Assembly: GCA_030549495.1 (NCBI GenBank)
Contig: JAUIRK010000109.1
Coordinates: 17,501 to 81,500 of the forward strand
Length of the DNA: 64,000 bases
Reading direction: 5' to 3'
DNA from: Nectonema munidae
Taxonomy: Eukaryota > Nematomorpha > Nectonematoida > Nectonematidae
Below, in pieces: positions 48,401-61,180 of the stretch. Numbering within the stretch: the first letter of the stretch is position 1; each line of letters starts with the position of its first letter. The notes beneath the pieces were generated by a model. It saw nothing but the letters and a program-made list of their open reading frames with translations, ran no database searches and was not told the DNA's origin. A program made the position numbers and the translations under genes.

Positions 48401-51058
48401 AAGCTTTCAAGTTGAAATGCCTAGTTCAATATGATGAATGGAGAAAACTAGTAGAAAGGATTTAAGTGAAAATATTAAAACTCCTTCTAAGTTTTTAATG
48501 GCATTTTGGATATAAAAAAAGCATAGCAGCTTGTATCTCTAGAATTGATTTAAATGTTTAAAGGTGTGTAGAATTTCTAAAATTTTAAATTATTCAGAAT
48601 TAATGTTTTAAAAGATGCATTATGAAAAATAGCAAATTGTGACTAAAAATAAGGGGGATCTGTGATATCTAGATATCAATCTTTGAACAGACCTTCAGGA
48701 TCTTAGGACGAACTACTTGACAATGAAATCCAGCTTGTAGTTTATTTAAAAGAATAAGGAACTAGATTGCTCCCTTAAATCGTCTTTTTTATAAAAAATA
48801 AAGTTTTGAATTTTTTATAAATAAAATTGATAAAAAGTTACTTCATTTTATGTGTTATTTTTGAATAAATAAACGTGTTATTAAATTTTGTTTACCTTTC
48901 TATTGCAGAAAAAGATTTAAAAGAAGCATATTTAAAAATATCGCGCGCCTGGAAAACACAGATACATATGTTATTCAATTTTAAATATAATTGCAAATAA
49001 TACATTTTCATTTTAAATTTTGAAAGTTTATATAGCTTCTTGTATTTCTAAAAATGTATCCGTATGTGTCCAGCGCTTCATATATGATACGTCAGTATTA
49101 AATACGAAAAAGTAAGAATTTTACTGAAAAAGCAACAATAATCTATTTCTTACTGTTATTCCAACGTGCTGTGAGGAAAGCTTGTTCGTAAAATAATTTC
49201 GAAAAAATTGCAAAAATATACTACAGAGATTTTCCTCGCAATTTTCTTCAGAGATCTTCTGACTTCAGAGAATTCCGCCTAGCAAGTGTGCTTTGTGCAG
49301 TTCGCTAATTATGTGATGAGTAGGGCTTAAGAGTCAATAAAGTCATTTTTAATTTCTAATAGCACTTATTCTAAAACAGGTAAATTGTTTATTTTAAAAA
49401 GTGTTTGTGAAATCAGTCCAAGTATACCATTGTATTCAACAAAATCAACTTTTTATTAATAGGTCAACTTTTTTGTAAATGATTTAGATTTTGTAAAAAT
49501 TTAAGAATTTATTAAACACCAGTATTTAGCCATTTTTAAATTCATTTTATATACTGAAGGCTTCACAAAAGAACTAAAAATTACATTATTTCAATTTATA
49601 ATCAGATCTTTTTAATGTTTACTCCTCCATTCTGGCATATAAATAAAATTATTTAAAAACATGATATACCAATTTTACAATGAAAGATGCATTTCATTTA
49701 TGTAGAAATATTGATTCTGACGATGATGTAAGTGAATCTAGAAAATCATTGGAAGGAAAAATTAATAAAAAGAAACCATGAATGTTAAAAAATAAATTTA
49801 GTTTTTTACAAAAAAACAACTTTTTCAAGCTTAGGTAAATATTTGAAGGATTTATAAGTCAACTTTTCCTGCCCCTAGTGATGAGTTAAGAATGTGTAAC
49901 CAAAGATGTGTATGCATCACGCATCAATAAATAGCGATGGTAATTGGACATAAACACTTCAAATACTCTTTTTCAAAAATAACAATCTTCAAAAGGCAAG
50001 TTCGCCGAGTACGTGTGGAGATGAGGATGAGTAAAATTCAATGCCAAATATTTCCCAAAATGGGTCATTTTTGTTTGTGTTCTTTTTGACAATTACAAAG
50101 AGATCAACTTGGAAGGCATGAGGAGAAAATATGGTGAAAATATGTATGCATGTATACAATTATGAAAACTCCCTAAAGTACATTTTTACATGTGAACAAC
50201 TTTTTGATTTTTCTGTTTCCAATAATGAAAAGTTAATTAATTTTGCCGATGGGAATATCGCACATATTTCTCCTAATGTCTTTTTTGGGCGTGTTTTAAA
50301 GCCTCTTGAAGTATGACAAGCTCCCAATAGACACATATCGACACTATGTATTCGCATTTAGTTGTCCAATCAAATAGCCACGGTTTAGTTAAATAAGCTA
50401 CTCGATTAATATTTACACCGGTTTTACGTAAATTCCACCCACAAATGTCCACATACAGAAATTTTATCCACAGAAAATTCCAGCCACAAAAATTACACCA
50501 TACAAAATTGCACTAAAAAGTAACATTACTCTTGATTCATCTTAAATATGCCTTAGTACTTGATTTTAATTTTTTCTTCCTTTATATTTTGATTTCTGAA
50601 ATTTAAAAATATCTACATGACAGTAAAATTTTTTTGATTCTGATTGAAAGCTATCAGGCTGCTGTATTCATGCAATGAAGCGATATAAAGTTTTCCCTTC
50701 TTTGAAAGAGTTGAAACTATTTTATACATGTTAACGAGATCAACCTATAATTTGGATCACATGATATCTAACCACCCTTAATGTATCATATGTAAAGGTA
50801 AAAAACCATCCAGGGCCCAAGCGGCCATGGTCTTACAAATAAATTTGTAAGTTTTTTCCTACAATTAAACTTTTTTTATCAGAAAGAACTAAATGATTAT
50901 TTTACAATATAATATACCAATAACCTATATATTATGATTTTCAAAAAAAAAATTTTTTTTCCCTGAATTAAAACCAAACAAACTGTGCTTCTGAAGTTAA
51001 GTGGTACAAAATGAACTTTTATATTTTCCAAAAAGCAAAAAAATATTTACTAAAAGAT
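45433..51058. other. AT-rich 5.6-kb stretch without a supported gene
   Basis: No coding region is convincing. An open frame at 47035-47259 ends VIRLVEIIAKDMAVRWNFTN and has no family I recognise. At about 48165 a CAGGGATTCTCAGCCTTTTTG edge looks like one end of a hAT MITE without a visible partner. A degenerate repeat lies at 50410-50515. Confidence 0.45.
50410..50515 (+). repeat. Degenerate tandem repeat, about 16-bp unit
   Basis: About six variable copies of a unit near AAATTCCAGCCACAAA run head to tail. It is non-coding. Its build resembles the arm repeats of the fold-back element at 19297-19910. Confidence 0.55.
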
Positions 51059-51422
51059 ATTATTGTTAAATTTATATTAACTTTTTAGATTACCTCAATG
51101 ACTGTTTATGTCGAGGTGGAGAATGAGGTTGAGCTCTTATTCTCTAAAAAATACGTCATATGACACATGCGTCTCTTACAGCCTCTGAACAGTAAGTCTC
51201 TAGGTCTGCCTTCACGTGGCGAGGTCGTTTTAACTAAATGATCTAAAGGCGTAAGCGAGTGACAGGCGCTTTAACCTGAAGCTCCGGGTAGAGCATGCTC
51301 GTTAGCCCTGTAAGGCAAATGTTCTAGGAGAAAAAAACTCTGATTTCAAATTGCCCCTGCCTTGGGGTTTGAAGCTTAAGTCAAAGCAAAGGCTAAAGCT
51401 TTCCAAGCCTCAAAACAAAATG

Positions 51423-52219
51423 GTTGGCGCCAGGAAGGGCATCCTGGCTTCCAAAAAAAGCTCTTTTTCAAACAATGCGATGATCCATAAAAACATAGAG
51501 CGGGGTACAGCTCAAAGTACTCCGTGGGCGTGTCCAGCTGCCTACGTCAAAAAGAATGTTGGAAAAACCGGTGGAAGAAGAGAGAAAGACTGGAGGTTTG
51601 CGACGTGGAATGTAGGATCTATGACGGGCAAGTCCTTTGAATTGATAGAAGAAATGAAGAAGAGAAGTATTGAAGTAATGCGTGTACAGGAAACAAGATG
51701 GGGAGGAAATGCAGCAAAGGAAATAGGGGAAGGCTACAAGTTATTTTATAGTGGAAGCGCAAATAAAAAGAATGGAGTAGGTATCATATGTTAGCACAGG
51801 AGCAAGAATAAAGTAGTGGAAGTGAGAAGAGAAGGAGATAGATAATTCGGGTCAAACTAGCTGAAAGGAATGGATTAGTTAACATTATATCGGCATACGC
51901 ACCACAAAACGGATGCAAAGAAGAGGAAAAAGAAGACTTTAGAGCTAGATTAGAAGAAATGATTGAGCAAGTTAAAGATGATGAAGTATTGTTAGTGGGA
52001 GGGGATTTGAATGGACACGTTGGAGAAAATTGTGACGATTGTAAACGAGTGCATGGAGGTTATGGATACGGAAAAAGAAATGAAGATGGCGAAAAGATTC
52101 TAGATTTTAGTGAAAGAAATGAACTAACTGTCTGCAATACAATGTATAGAAAGAAGAGAGATCATTTGATTACCTATACAAGTGGAGACAAAAAAGCCAA
52201 ATCGATTTTATTTTGGTGA
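51423..52219 (+). pseudogene. RTE LINE endonuclease part
   Basis: The translation shows RFATWNVGSMTGKSFELIEE (Asn of the APE fold), VMRVQETRWGG (catalytic Glu), then after a break VGGDLNGHVGENCDD (Asp and Asn), and QIDFILVRQKDVKN-type sequence in a further frame. The usual final His block appears as QHKLVVLD, which is normal for this clade. The segment has a stop at 51792-51794 and frame changes near 51800-51960 and 52200. It would need to act with the downstream reverse transcriptase as one protein. Confidence 0.85.
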
Positions 52220-52275
52220 GACAGAAAGATGTGAAAAATGTGAAGGATTGTAAAGCTATACAATGAAGTGAAATT

Positions 52276-54383
52276 GTGAGCCAACACAAATTAGTTGTGC
52301 TAGACCGTTATAAAAACAGGACGTATAAAGAATACGTAAAAAAAGAAAATAAATTAAAGATGTGGAAATTGAAAGAAATTGAAACAAAGGATGAATTTAA
52401 AAAGGCTATAAAAAAGGTGAGTGCAAATATAAAAATGAGAGATGATGTGGAGGAAATGTGGAGAAAAATAAAGACGAATTTAATTTCAGTGAGCGAAGTA
52501 GTCTTAGGACGAATTAAGGCTGAAGAAAGTAAACGAAAGGAAACATGGTGGTGGAAAGAAGAATTAAGAAAGGTACTGAAAGAGAAAAAAGCGGCTTACA
52601 AAAAATGGAGAAAATCAAAATCGATAGAAGACAAGGAGTTTTATGGAGTAAAGAAAAGAGAAGCAAAAAAGTGTGTCGCGAGTGCAAAATTTAAAGAAGG
52701 CCAAAAACTTTATAAGGACTTGAATACAAAAGAAGGGGTAAATCAGATATACAAAATTGCAAAAACAAAACAGAAAGAAACTCAAGAAATTGGAAAAGTG
52801 AATATTATTAAGGATGAAGAGGGAAAAATAATATTTAGTGCTGAAGGTGAAGGTGAGGTTGATGATCTAGAGAAAGCTTTGAAGGTTGAGGGCCCAGAAA
52901 AGGAAATTGATGAAGATGAAATTTTGGAACAAATACAAAAGATGAAGAATTTCAAAGCACCAGGATTAAGTGAAGTTAGCAGCGATACGATTAAAGCAGG
53001 CGTGAAACCATAACATGGACAGTGAAATTGCTGAAGAAGATATGGTCAGAGGAAAAATACCGGAGGATTGGAGAAAAAGTGTCTTAGTGCCTATTTGGAA
53101 GAAGAAAGGAGATATCCTGAAATGTGGCAGTTATAGGGGAGTGAAGCTACTGGAACACGGACTGAAAATTTTAGAGAGAATCATAGATAAACGAATTAGA
53201 TCGGTGATTAAGATAGACAAAAAACAGTTTGGTTTCATGCCTGGAAAGAGTGCAATAGATGCGATTTTCATTACGAAGCAAATAATAGAAAAGAAGATTG
53301 AAGGCAATCAATCAATTTTTTTGTGGTTTTGTAGATTTAAAAAAAGCTTATGATACTGTTCCCAGAAAAGTAGTTTTTTGGTGTTTGCGTAGAAAGGGAG
53401 TATCAGAAAAATTAGTGAGATTAATCAAAGAAATGTATAAAAACTCAAAGACATGCATCAAAACGACCGAAGGATTGTCAAGGGAATTTGAAGTAAAAAC
53501 AGGTTTACATCAAGGTTCAGCATTAAGTCCATTATTGTTTGCGCTGGTTATCGACGAGCTTTCAAAGCATTTAAGGAAAGAAGAACTATGGGAAATTTTA
53601 TTCGCAGGTGACTTGGCAATATTAGCGGATAGCGAAGCGGAGCTACAGAAGAGACTGATAAAATGGCAAGAAAGTTTAGAAAAGTTTGGATTAAAGATGA
53701 ATGCTAGAAAAACAGAAACAATGATGTGTAGCAAGAATGAGGATATCAAAGTGAATGTGGAAGATAGACATGGAAACAAACTGAAGCAGGTGAATTATTT
53801 TAAATATTTAGGAGCGCAAGTTATGTGTAATGGAAGCTATGAAAGGGATATACAATCAAGAATAAATGCGAGCTGGTTGAAATGGAAAGAAGTGAAAACC
53901 GTACTATGTGATAAAGCAATGCCGATGAAGTTAAAAGCAAAAATTTATACCACAATGGTTAGACCTGTAATGTCGTATGGGTGTGAATGCTGGAGTCTCA
54001 AAAAGAAAGAAGAGAAGAGATTGTTGACCACAGAAATGAAGATGCTGAGAATGATGCTGGGAAAAACTCTGAAAGACAAAATAAGAAATGAAGTAATTAG
54101 AAGAAGGACAGGAGTTGAGGTAAGCGTGTTGGCGGTAACAGAGCGAAGTAAGTTGCGATGGTACGGACATATTTTAAGGAAGAAAGAAGAGGATCCAGTA
54201 CGTCAAGTGATGGAAAAAGGAGTGGATGGCAAAAGAAGCAAAGGAAGACAGCGAAAAAGATGGAAAGATGGGCTAAAAGAAAAACTCCAGGAGCTTGGGC
54301 TAGATGAAAAAGATGCACTCAACAGAAAATTGTGGAGAGAAAGGATCAAAGCCACCGACCCCCAACTAGGGGATAAGGTGTAG
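52276..54383 (+). pseudogene. RTE LINE reverse transcriptase part
   Basis: Blocks in order are IPEDWRKSVLVPIWKKKGD, QFGFMPGKSAIDAIF, FVDLKKAYDTVPRKV, GLHQGSALSPLLFALVIDEL, then WEILFAGDLAILADSEAELQ, and a C-terminal KLRWYGHILRKKE with KGRQRKRWKDGLKEKLQELG. Frame changes near 53013 and about 53320 break the protein into three open parts, the last (53298-54383) 361 codons long. The catalytic box is FAGD where FADD is expected, so one of the two metal-binding Asp is replaced by Gly (a GAT to GGT change). The copy is thus inactive on two counts. Confidence 0.9.
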
Positions 54384-54419
54384 ATGAAGAAGAAGAAGAA
54401 GATTATTGTTAAATTTATA

Positions 54420-55205
54420 GAAACTTTATTTTATAAAAATTAAAACAAGAGTCACATATCTTTTTTTAATGTCCATTGCATACGTTATTGTGGCACTTAG
54501 AACAAGCTTCGAAAATTCTTCTGATTTTAGTTGGATAACAGACACAGTTACCTCTACTAGGTTGGGATGTACTAGTGCACTCCTTCTAATATCCATAAAT
54601 TTGAAGCAAAGTTCTTACTTCACTTGTTATACTCAAGCTTTGTGCACGAATTTTCATAAAATCTTCAGAAAGAAGCAAAGAACAATTTTTGATGCATTCT
54701 TTTCTACCACTTTCTTTGATAGTATATTGAGTGCTATTCCAAAACACTAAAACAAGTGTTGAGAGCAGCCATATTGAGCTAGTTGCTGAATACAATCTTT
54801 GGAATATAGGCAACCAGGGAGGCACAAGTAGCAAACTAACGCAAACTCTTTAGATGTTGAGTTTTGAAATTTGGAGGTACACACCGTTTGTTTGAAGTCA
54901 GTGTGCCTAAAACTGATAAGTTGCGCTCCTTACCCCATTAGCATAACTCGTGGTCCATGAAAAAGCGATCACATATTTACTCCAGGACTTTTGGACATTT
55001 TAGATAAATTCACAAGTATTTTGACGATTTCGCATCCTGAGAAGTAAGATCTTTGATGTAGGATGAAAAAGTTTCAACAAAGCCTAAAAGTAACTACAAT
55101 CCCAATTTTGATTATTTATGGTCACAAATTTGTCTTTATAAATTAAAAAAGAAGTTTTGGACAGAAAGCCCTATATGGTCTTTCTCAGTAGTAAAAATGT
55201 AATGG
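54420..55205. other. No recognised feature
   Basis: AT-rich sequence with short open frames without resemblance to known families. Confidence 0.4.
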
Positions 55206-55209
55206 CCAT

Positions 55210-55380
55210 GCGAGAGTTAATGTATTATATGTAAAGGTACAAGTGGGGTGTTTTCATCGAGAAGGTACAATTGCGCCACTTATATCGAAATATGAGGAAA
55301 GTAGGCTTGATGCGGGATCGAACCCAAGACCTTGTGTTGTCGAAATCCGGTATCTACCCAACCTTACTCACGCCCCATCA
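55210..55380 (-). mobile_element. tRNA-derived SINE-like sequence
   Basis: On the minus strand GGGGCGTGAGTAAGGTTGGG resembles a tRNA 5' part with an A box, and GGGTTCGATCCC (55313-55324) is a good B box 50-60 bp later. The anticodon and T arms do not fold cleanly, so this is a tRNA-derived repeat, not a tRNA gene. A 60-90 bp non-tRNA tail follows. A 23-bp stretch of the tail (55217-55239) recurs at 50778-50800 with one mismatch. Confidence 0.5.
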
Positions 55381-56880
55381 CGTTTGAAGAAAGCTCACCC
55401 CTTCACATGAAGAATGTTCACGCTATTGTGTTCAGAGTGCTTGTTCTTCATGTGATCCTATATTTTTGTACGTGCCCAGTATCTATCTCAGTTTGCCAGC
55501 TCAAAGAATTTATTTTTTACATGATTTAGATACCGCATCACTTTTTGTCTCTCTTTAAATTAATTGAATATTGTAATCTACTTTTTGGAAAATGTTTGTA
55601 TATGATGTTTGCAATATTTTTACAATGCTCTCAACAAGTGATTTCAAGAATACAATCTATAAGGGTATAAAAGCGAAAGTAGTATGTATTATATTTATTT
55701 TGTGCGTATAAAATTGTTTTGAAATCGCTGCTTAGCCTTAAGCCAACATCTATCCATTATTATTTCTTCGTTTTTATCAATATTTTTTGTAAACACTTTT
55801 TTTACTTTCTTTTTCATATTATGATGCAGTGCCGTAACCTTTCCTCTTTATTGTGTGTGTATCTGTTGAAATGCATCTCATTGATATTCCTATGTCCACT
55901 GATCCTTCAGTATTCTTGTCTAAGGAGCTTGGAACGCATTCGAGCTACTATTTCTTATACTACTAACGTGTATCCCAAAAAACGAAATTACTGATTTTTC
56001 TAGAAATGAGCAATCGCTAGAGGGAGCATGTATATTTCATACAATATGCATGTGGATTTTCTTCATCTTTTTCAAGCAAATACGTATAATGCAAGGTAAA
56101 TATTGTTATATCACTTTTTTAAAATGAACTCAAATTTAAAAAAATGTATTCTCCTAATCCAAACATTAGTATATAAGAAACGTATGAGCTTTATACAATA
56201 TTTTGTATATTTTTGACTCTTTATAGTCGTTTTCACAGTCGAGCACTTCTTTTTCGCAACTACTCGCTCCCATTCAACATAAGCATACGTCTCTTATTTC
56301 TCACAACGGATAATGCAGTTATATTTTTTGGATAGGGGGTATTCTTCATTGTAGATTGATTATAAGAAAGGATGCTTTTGTTAAACCTCAATCTTCCATT
56401 AGAAAACTCTTTTCGTTATTACACATCCTTATATATGTTTGATTTATTAAATAAAATCCAGGCTTCGAAGCCGGAGCCTGCGCAGCCAAATCATTTGCAT
56501 AGATGGAGCTAAAGGCAGAAACATTAAGAATATGCTCTTATGTCTGGCTTCGGAAAAAAATTTGATACGTAAAAAAATCAGGGAGCTGAAACCAAACACT
56601 AAAATATTTTGGCTTCGAAGTCAGGGCCAAGCAAGTTTTCGAGTGATCAGTATCACAATTCGTTTTTGATTATAAGGAATCAGTGTGATCATGAATTATT
56701 ATTATTATTATGGCATAACTAATATTTCAAGAAGTGAAACACTCAGTTAGCTACATAAATGGAAAATGCACAAAATAGAGCATTGGACAAAAAGAGGATA
56801 AGTATGCGGTCAACTTAGCATTTTCTGAAACACAATTTACACTCAGCAGCACATGACAAAGCCTCAAAAAATGGGGTGTT
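55381..56880. other. No recognised gene
   Basis: AT-rich sequence. A patch at 56460-56640 repeats GGCTTCGAAG-type palindromic words (GGCTTCGAAGCC, GGCTTCGAAGTC), which may be the ends of a small unrecognised element. Confidence 0.4.
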
Positions 56881-57275
56881 CCAGAATTATGAATTCGCTA
56901 AATAACATTGTCTTCTCACTCTATATTCTGATCGATCCAAAATGGTTGAAGATTTCACCATGGCAAGTGGAAAACCTTCTCTTCTGCGCTAAACAACAAA
57001 TAGTAAAAGGAATTATGAAGGTATATTTTTGAAGAAAATTTTCAGGCGCTACCAGCAAATTTTATCGACATTTCTACACCTTATTACGAAAAGTGTGTCT
57101 AAAAATGAAATTAGCATCGTTGATCTACCATACAAACTAAATTTCATTGAAAATATGAATAATATTCTAGGAAACATTTTTAGTCGCAATCACAAATACG
57201 ATCAACACACATATCATTTTAATGAGGTAAAAAATCAAAAAATATATGGCACGCCTAGAGTGTATATAAATAATA
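56880..57275 (+). mobile_element. Tc1/mariner transposase relic
   Basis: The open frame 57029-57295 reads SKNEISIVDLPYKLNFIENM then NNILGNIFSRNHKYDQ. It fits the mariner/Tc1 segment '..I.VLDWPA.SPDLNPIEN.WGIL.R.VY....QYD', with PDLNPIEN degraded to KLNFIEN. Upstream GKWKTFSSALNNK-like sequence is less certain. It is an old fragment. Confidence 0.5.
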
Positions 57276-57295
57276 ATGGCTTGCATATTTGGTGA

Positions 57296-58930
57296 GAATA
57301 AAAAATATTTTTTCGTTCTCAATGCGGGTCCACCGAAATCCTTATTTAAATTTTGTACATTTTATTTATATATTCGTGTACCTTTCTTTCTGATTATACC
57401 AATTATAGTGGACAAGTATTCTTTTAAAGTAGGACTTTTAATGTTTTTTTGTACTTTTTGTTAACTCTTTGCGCATGGCTAATATTTTTATAAATAAATC
57501 AATTGTTTATAAAGTAATTAAAAAATATTTAGGGTCCCAAGTCCTGTGGAGAAGGATTTAAGGAGTCATGGAGGGGTTCAGTTAAAATTATTATCAAAAA
57601 GTTATTTCAAAATTATTGTGAATGAAATGAAATTTAAGCTACAGAATAATTTAATATTTCCACCAACCATTATATCAAATCTTCAAATGTTTCTGGATCC
57701 AAATTTATTCTTTTGTCGGTAATAAAATTTTATCCTCAGCTTCTAATTTTGATTAACAAACCGGTATTACAATATTTTCCATGAAACTACATAAAAGTAC
57801 TAAATTCTATTCCCCTTCTTTCTTACAGGCCAAAACTTTATCTTTTTCGAGTCTGTCAATTCTTTATACGTTTCGTTTCTTTCAATTAATTTTGATTGGC
57901 GGATAAGAATGTTTTTTTCAATTTGGTTGCATTTTTGCTATTGGAGTTCAAATAATAAATACGTACTCTTTGAAACAATGAAGTATAGGCAATAGCAATG
58001 TATTTTTAAAACACTTAACTTGTAACGATATGATTATAGTGATCTACAGTGATTATGGATTTACATACTAAAAATATAAAAAAGTTAACTAGAGTTTATA
58101 AAAATTAATTGATAGGTTTCCTATTTTAACTGCACATTTCTTCCCTAAAAACGGAAAACAGGGAAAATGCTTGCCCATGAGGAACTGGGAGAATATTTCC
58201 CCCTGGGAACGGCCAATTTTCGGGTCCTCCCAGGACTCTGATAGCTTCATTTTGTTATTTTCCTAAAAATTAAACATACTAAGCTATTTTTCCATTAAAA
58301 TAAAATTACCCTTCTATTGTCTTTTCTGTCTATTTGACCCATACAAGAATAAAAAACTTAAGTTCAATTCTCAAAATCATTTTTGAAAGTTCATATTTTT
58401 TTATTTGTTTTTCTACTTTAATTTAACATATTTTTTTCAAATTCAAAAAATTTTGGTTCACAAATAAAGACTTTTGAATCGCTGTTTGCTTCACACTTTT
58501 TGTAAAGGCATTGCTTGCAACGCGTATGGCTTATTTATTATGTGAATTTGATGAACGTTCGTTTTTCCCAACAGGTGGTATTTCTGAATCATCTTTTGCT
58601 TCACATTTTTTGTGCTATCTTTTTCAAGAAATCTCATTTGTTTCATTCTTTTGTTATTTTCTTTATACTTGTAGTAGTCTAGAGATGTATCGGATATGAA
58701 TTTTTTTACATCCGCGGATGCTAGATTTGACATCCTAGCGGATGCGGATATCCAAAATAAATGTTTATGGAGATGCGGATATAAAATATTTTTAAAAAAT
58801 TATGTTTTATATTTTACAGTATCTTACTATTTTAATCCTTTTTTTTTTACATTTTTTACTAGAATTTAAAGACAACAAATCTTGTAAGTTTTAAACAAAA
58901 AAAATGCGAAAAGATTCAATAGATATAAAA
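57296..58930. other. No recognised gene
   Basis: AT-rich sequence. At about 58685-58770 a patch repeats ATCCGCGGATGC/GCGGATGCGGATATCC words, typical of some hAT-type ends (AGAGATGTATCGGATATG at its start), but the element limits are unclear. Confidence 0.4.
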
Positions 58931-61180
58931 ATTGATTTTAAATTGCGGATGCGGAAGTTAACATTCCGAGCAAGCCGCAAAATACGGAATCAAGATTTGG
59001 ACACTCTGCCATTCATACTTTTTTATGCATACAAAATAAAAATTAATACTGGAAAATCTGGATTTCCACCACAAAAAAACAAGGTATGCAAATTTTGGAA
59101 TTAAAATCAGATTTTTTACTTCATACCCCGGTGGGTATGAAGCACTTTTGAAAAAAACGAACCTTACTTGGTACATTGAAAAAAACAAACTTGCAGTCAA
59201 TCAAAAATCTAACTGATGCTGCACTGCATCTAAAAGATTTGTTGATTTCAAAAGTTGACCTGCACTAACCGATTTTGATTCGTCTTTGTCCATTTGTCTT
59301 ACGATATGAAGAAACTATAAAAAATATGGTGAAGTTTGTAATAATTGAAAAATATACAGTAAAACCTCATTATCTCGAATTTGAAGGGGCCAAACAAAAA
59401 CTTCGAGATATCCAGGTGTTCGAGATATCCAAAATATCAAGAAAAACTATTATCAAGTCCATTTTTTGAAAAATAAATATCGACCGGTATGTTTTTTGTC
59501 TGCTTGTTAGATCTAAAGTAACTCTGCTAAAATAAACAGATCCTGATATCTTTTTAAAGTGCATTTTATTTTAAATCAACGTCAGTAAGTCGGACTCAAA
59601 GAGACAGAACGTCCAAAAAATGGTAGATGATTTGATAAAGGCATAAAAAATTATGGAAATCCATGATCATCGTATGCCTAGTTTTACATCACTTCTTTAA
59701 GCAGCTTTGATGATGTTGACATATTACTTTCATTAAGATTTTCATTGCAAACTTAATTTATTCAAGAAAAAATATGACAACAATTGTGTCATAAATAAAA
59801 TTTTAAACACTGAAATTAATTGGAGAGAAGAGCAAAATGCGTTTTTGCACCCTAGGAAAACATTAGGTGGAGGGGAGAGGGAAAGGGTCACTGATATATT
59901 GCTGCAATATTGCTAGAGAACATTTATTTTTATTATTTTGTGTTTTGTTGTAAATGATTATTTACGTATGTAAAAAGTTGGAGATAAACATAGTAAATGT
60001 GATGCTTGTAACAATTAAATACTTCGAGATATGCAGGTTATTCAAGATATCAGAGTTCGAGATATCCAAACTTATTTACATGTAATGTATAGGGAAAAAA
60101 GTTCGTACCATAAAATAACTTCGAGATAACCGATACTTCGAGATATCACATGTTCGAGATATCGAAGTTTCACTGTACGTACTTGACGTTTTCTAAATTT
60201 TAATTTCAGTGCTTCAATTATTCCTTGGTCCATTGGTTGGGTTTCACAAGTTGTTTTAGGGGGAAAACTGTATTTTAACGTTACTGAGTTTGAGATTTGA
60301 ATGGGAAGGAGCATTGTCGATGAATAAAAGAACATTCCTTTTTTTGATTCTCATTTTTCTATTAAAATTTTGCAGCCATTCTCCAAAGATCTCTCCAGTC
60401 ATCCAAGCTATTTTATTAAATTTGTAGTCAAATGGTAATACTAATGAGCTTAATTTTATCTTTGAAAAGCATCTAGGGGATTTTCATTTTGCAATCACTA
60501 ATTGTTTGATTTTTCTACAGTCATACTGGCACAGAGTGCTACTGTTATCCTTTCTTTAAATCTTTTTCCACCTGGACACTCTTTATCTAAAAATGAACAA
60601 AAAGTAAACTAATTGAACTGTTTAAATGGCTCTTAATCTTTTAAATAAGACGTTTTTTTGTTGTGTCTCTAAAAAAAGTCCAGTTTCCTCCATTTTAAAA
60701 ATGTCTTCTTCCATATAACCCTCACAAATTTTTTCGATCTTTTCCTTCCATTCTTCAACTGTTGATTGACAAACATCAGCTCTTTCGCCTGTTATATTAC
60801 AAAAACAATGTTATTTCTAAGAATAAAGCCCTCCAGGCAATCATTTGAAGCTTTGAAATCCGTTTTTCCGAGTTCTTCAGCAAAGTTTAAAGCTTCAGTT
60901 TTGACAATTGGGCCACTGTCTGGTTTCTCTGTAGCCAAAGTGTCAATAAACCACTTGTATAAGGTGTTTATCTCTTCATTGCCTGTAAGATAGTTTCGTT
61001 TTTTGAGACTATTGATAGATTAATTTTGCATAATCCTCTAATACTTCTGCTCTTCGCTTCCTCAAAGTCTGAATTTGAGTTTTCCCCACACCCAAATCAG
61101 CCGCTATTTTATAAGCCAGTCGCCCGCTATCAAGAAGCATAATTGCATTATGCCTTTGTTAAAAGGTGAGGGATATTCTT
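58931..61180 (-). mobile_element. Tigger element split by a Tigger-type MITE
   Basis: On the minus strand, 61180-60180 encodes Tigger transposase parts: LAYKIAADLGVGKTQIQTLR (HTH), FAEELGKTDFKASNDCLEGF (CENP-B HTH), KTTCETQPMDQGIIEALKLK with FRKRQVRT (the PMDQG block with the last catalytic Asp). Reading resumes beyond the MITE at 59355 with MDKDESKSVSAGQLLKSTNL and LLDAVQHQLDF. Several stops and shifts are present. Terminal repeats of this outer element were not found. Confidence 0.75.
59357..60175. mobile_element. Non-autonomous Tigger-type element (819 bp) with TA duplication
   Basis: The left end CAGTAAAACCTCATTATCTC and, read inversely, the right end CAGTGAAACTTCGATATCTC are terminal repeats of Tigger type. 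TA lies on both sides (59355-59356 and 60176-60177). Both subterminal parts repeat TTCGAGATATC many times, probable transposase-binding sites. The interior is non-coding. It is inserted in the coding part of another Tigger, so it is younger. Confidence 0.9.

Larger units (their letters stand above)
51077..54401 (+). mobile_element. RTE-type LINE, near full length
   Basis: Perfect 18-bp target duplications ATTATTGTTAAATTTATA lie at 51059-51076 and 54402-54419. The element begins with a 350-bp non-coding leader, encodes an APE endonuclease and a reverse transcriptase, and ends with a short (GAA)n tail. This layout, the leading endonuclease similar to 'craniofacial development protein 2-like' entries, and the simple-repeat tail point to the RTE clade. 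The perfect long duplication indicates a recent insertion. The coding strand is strikingly purine-rich. Confidence 0.93.

Noticed and set aside
55300-55380. Possible tRNA gene
   Set aside because: B box is good but the anticodon and acceptor stems do not pair, so called a SINE-like repeat.
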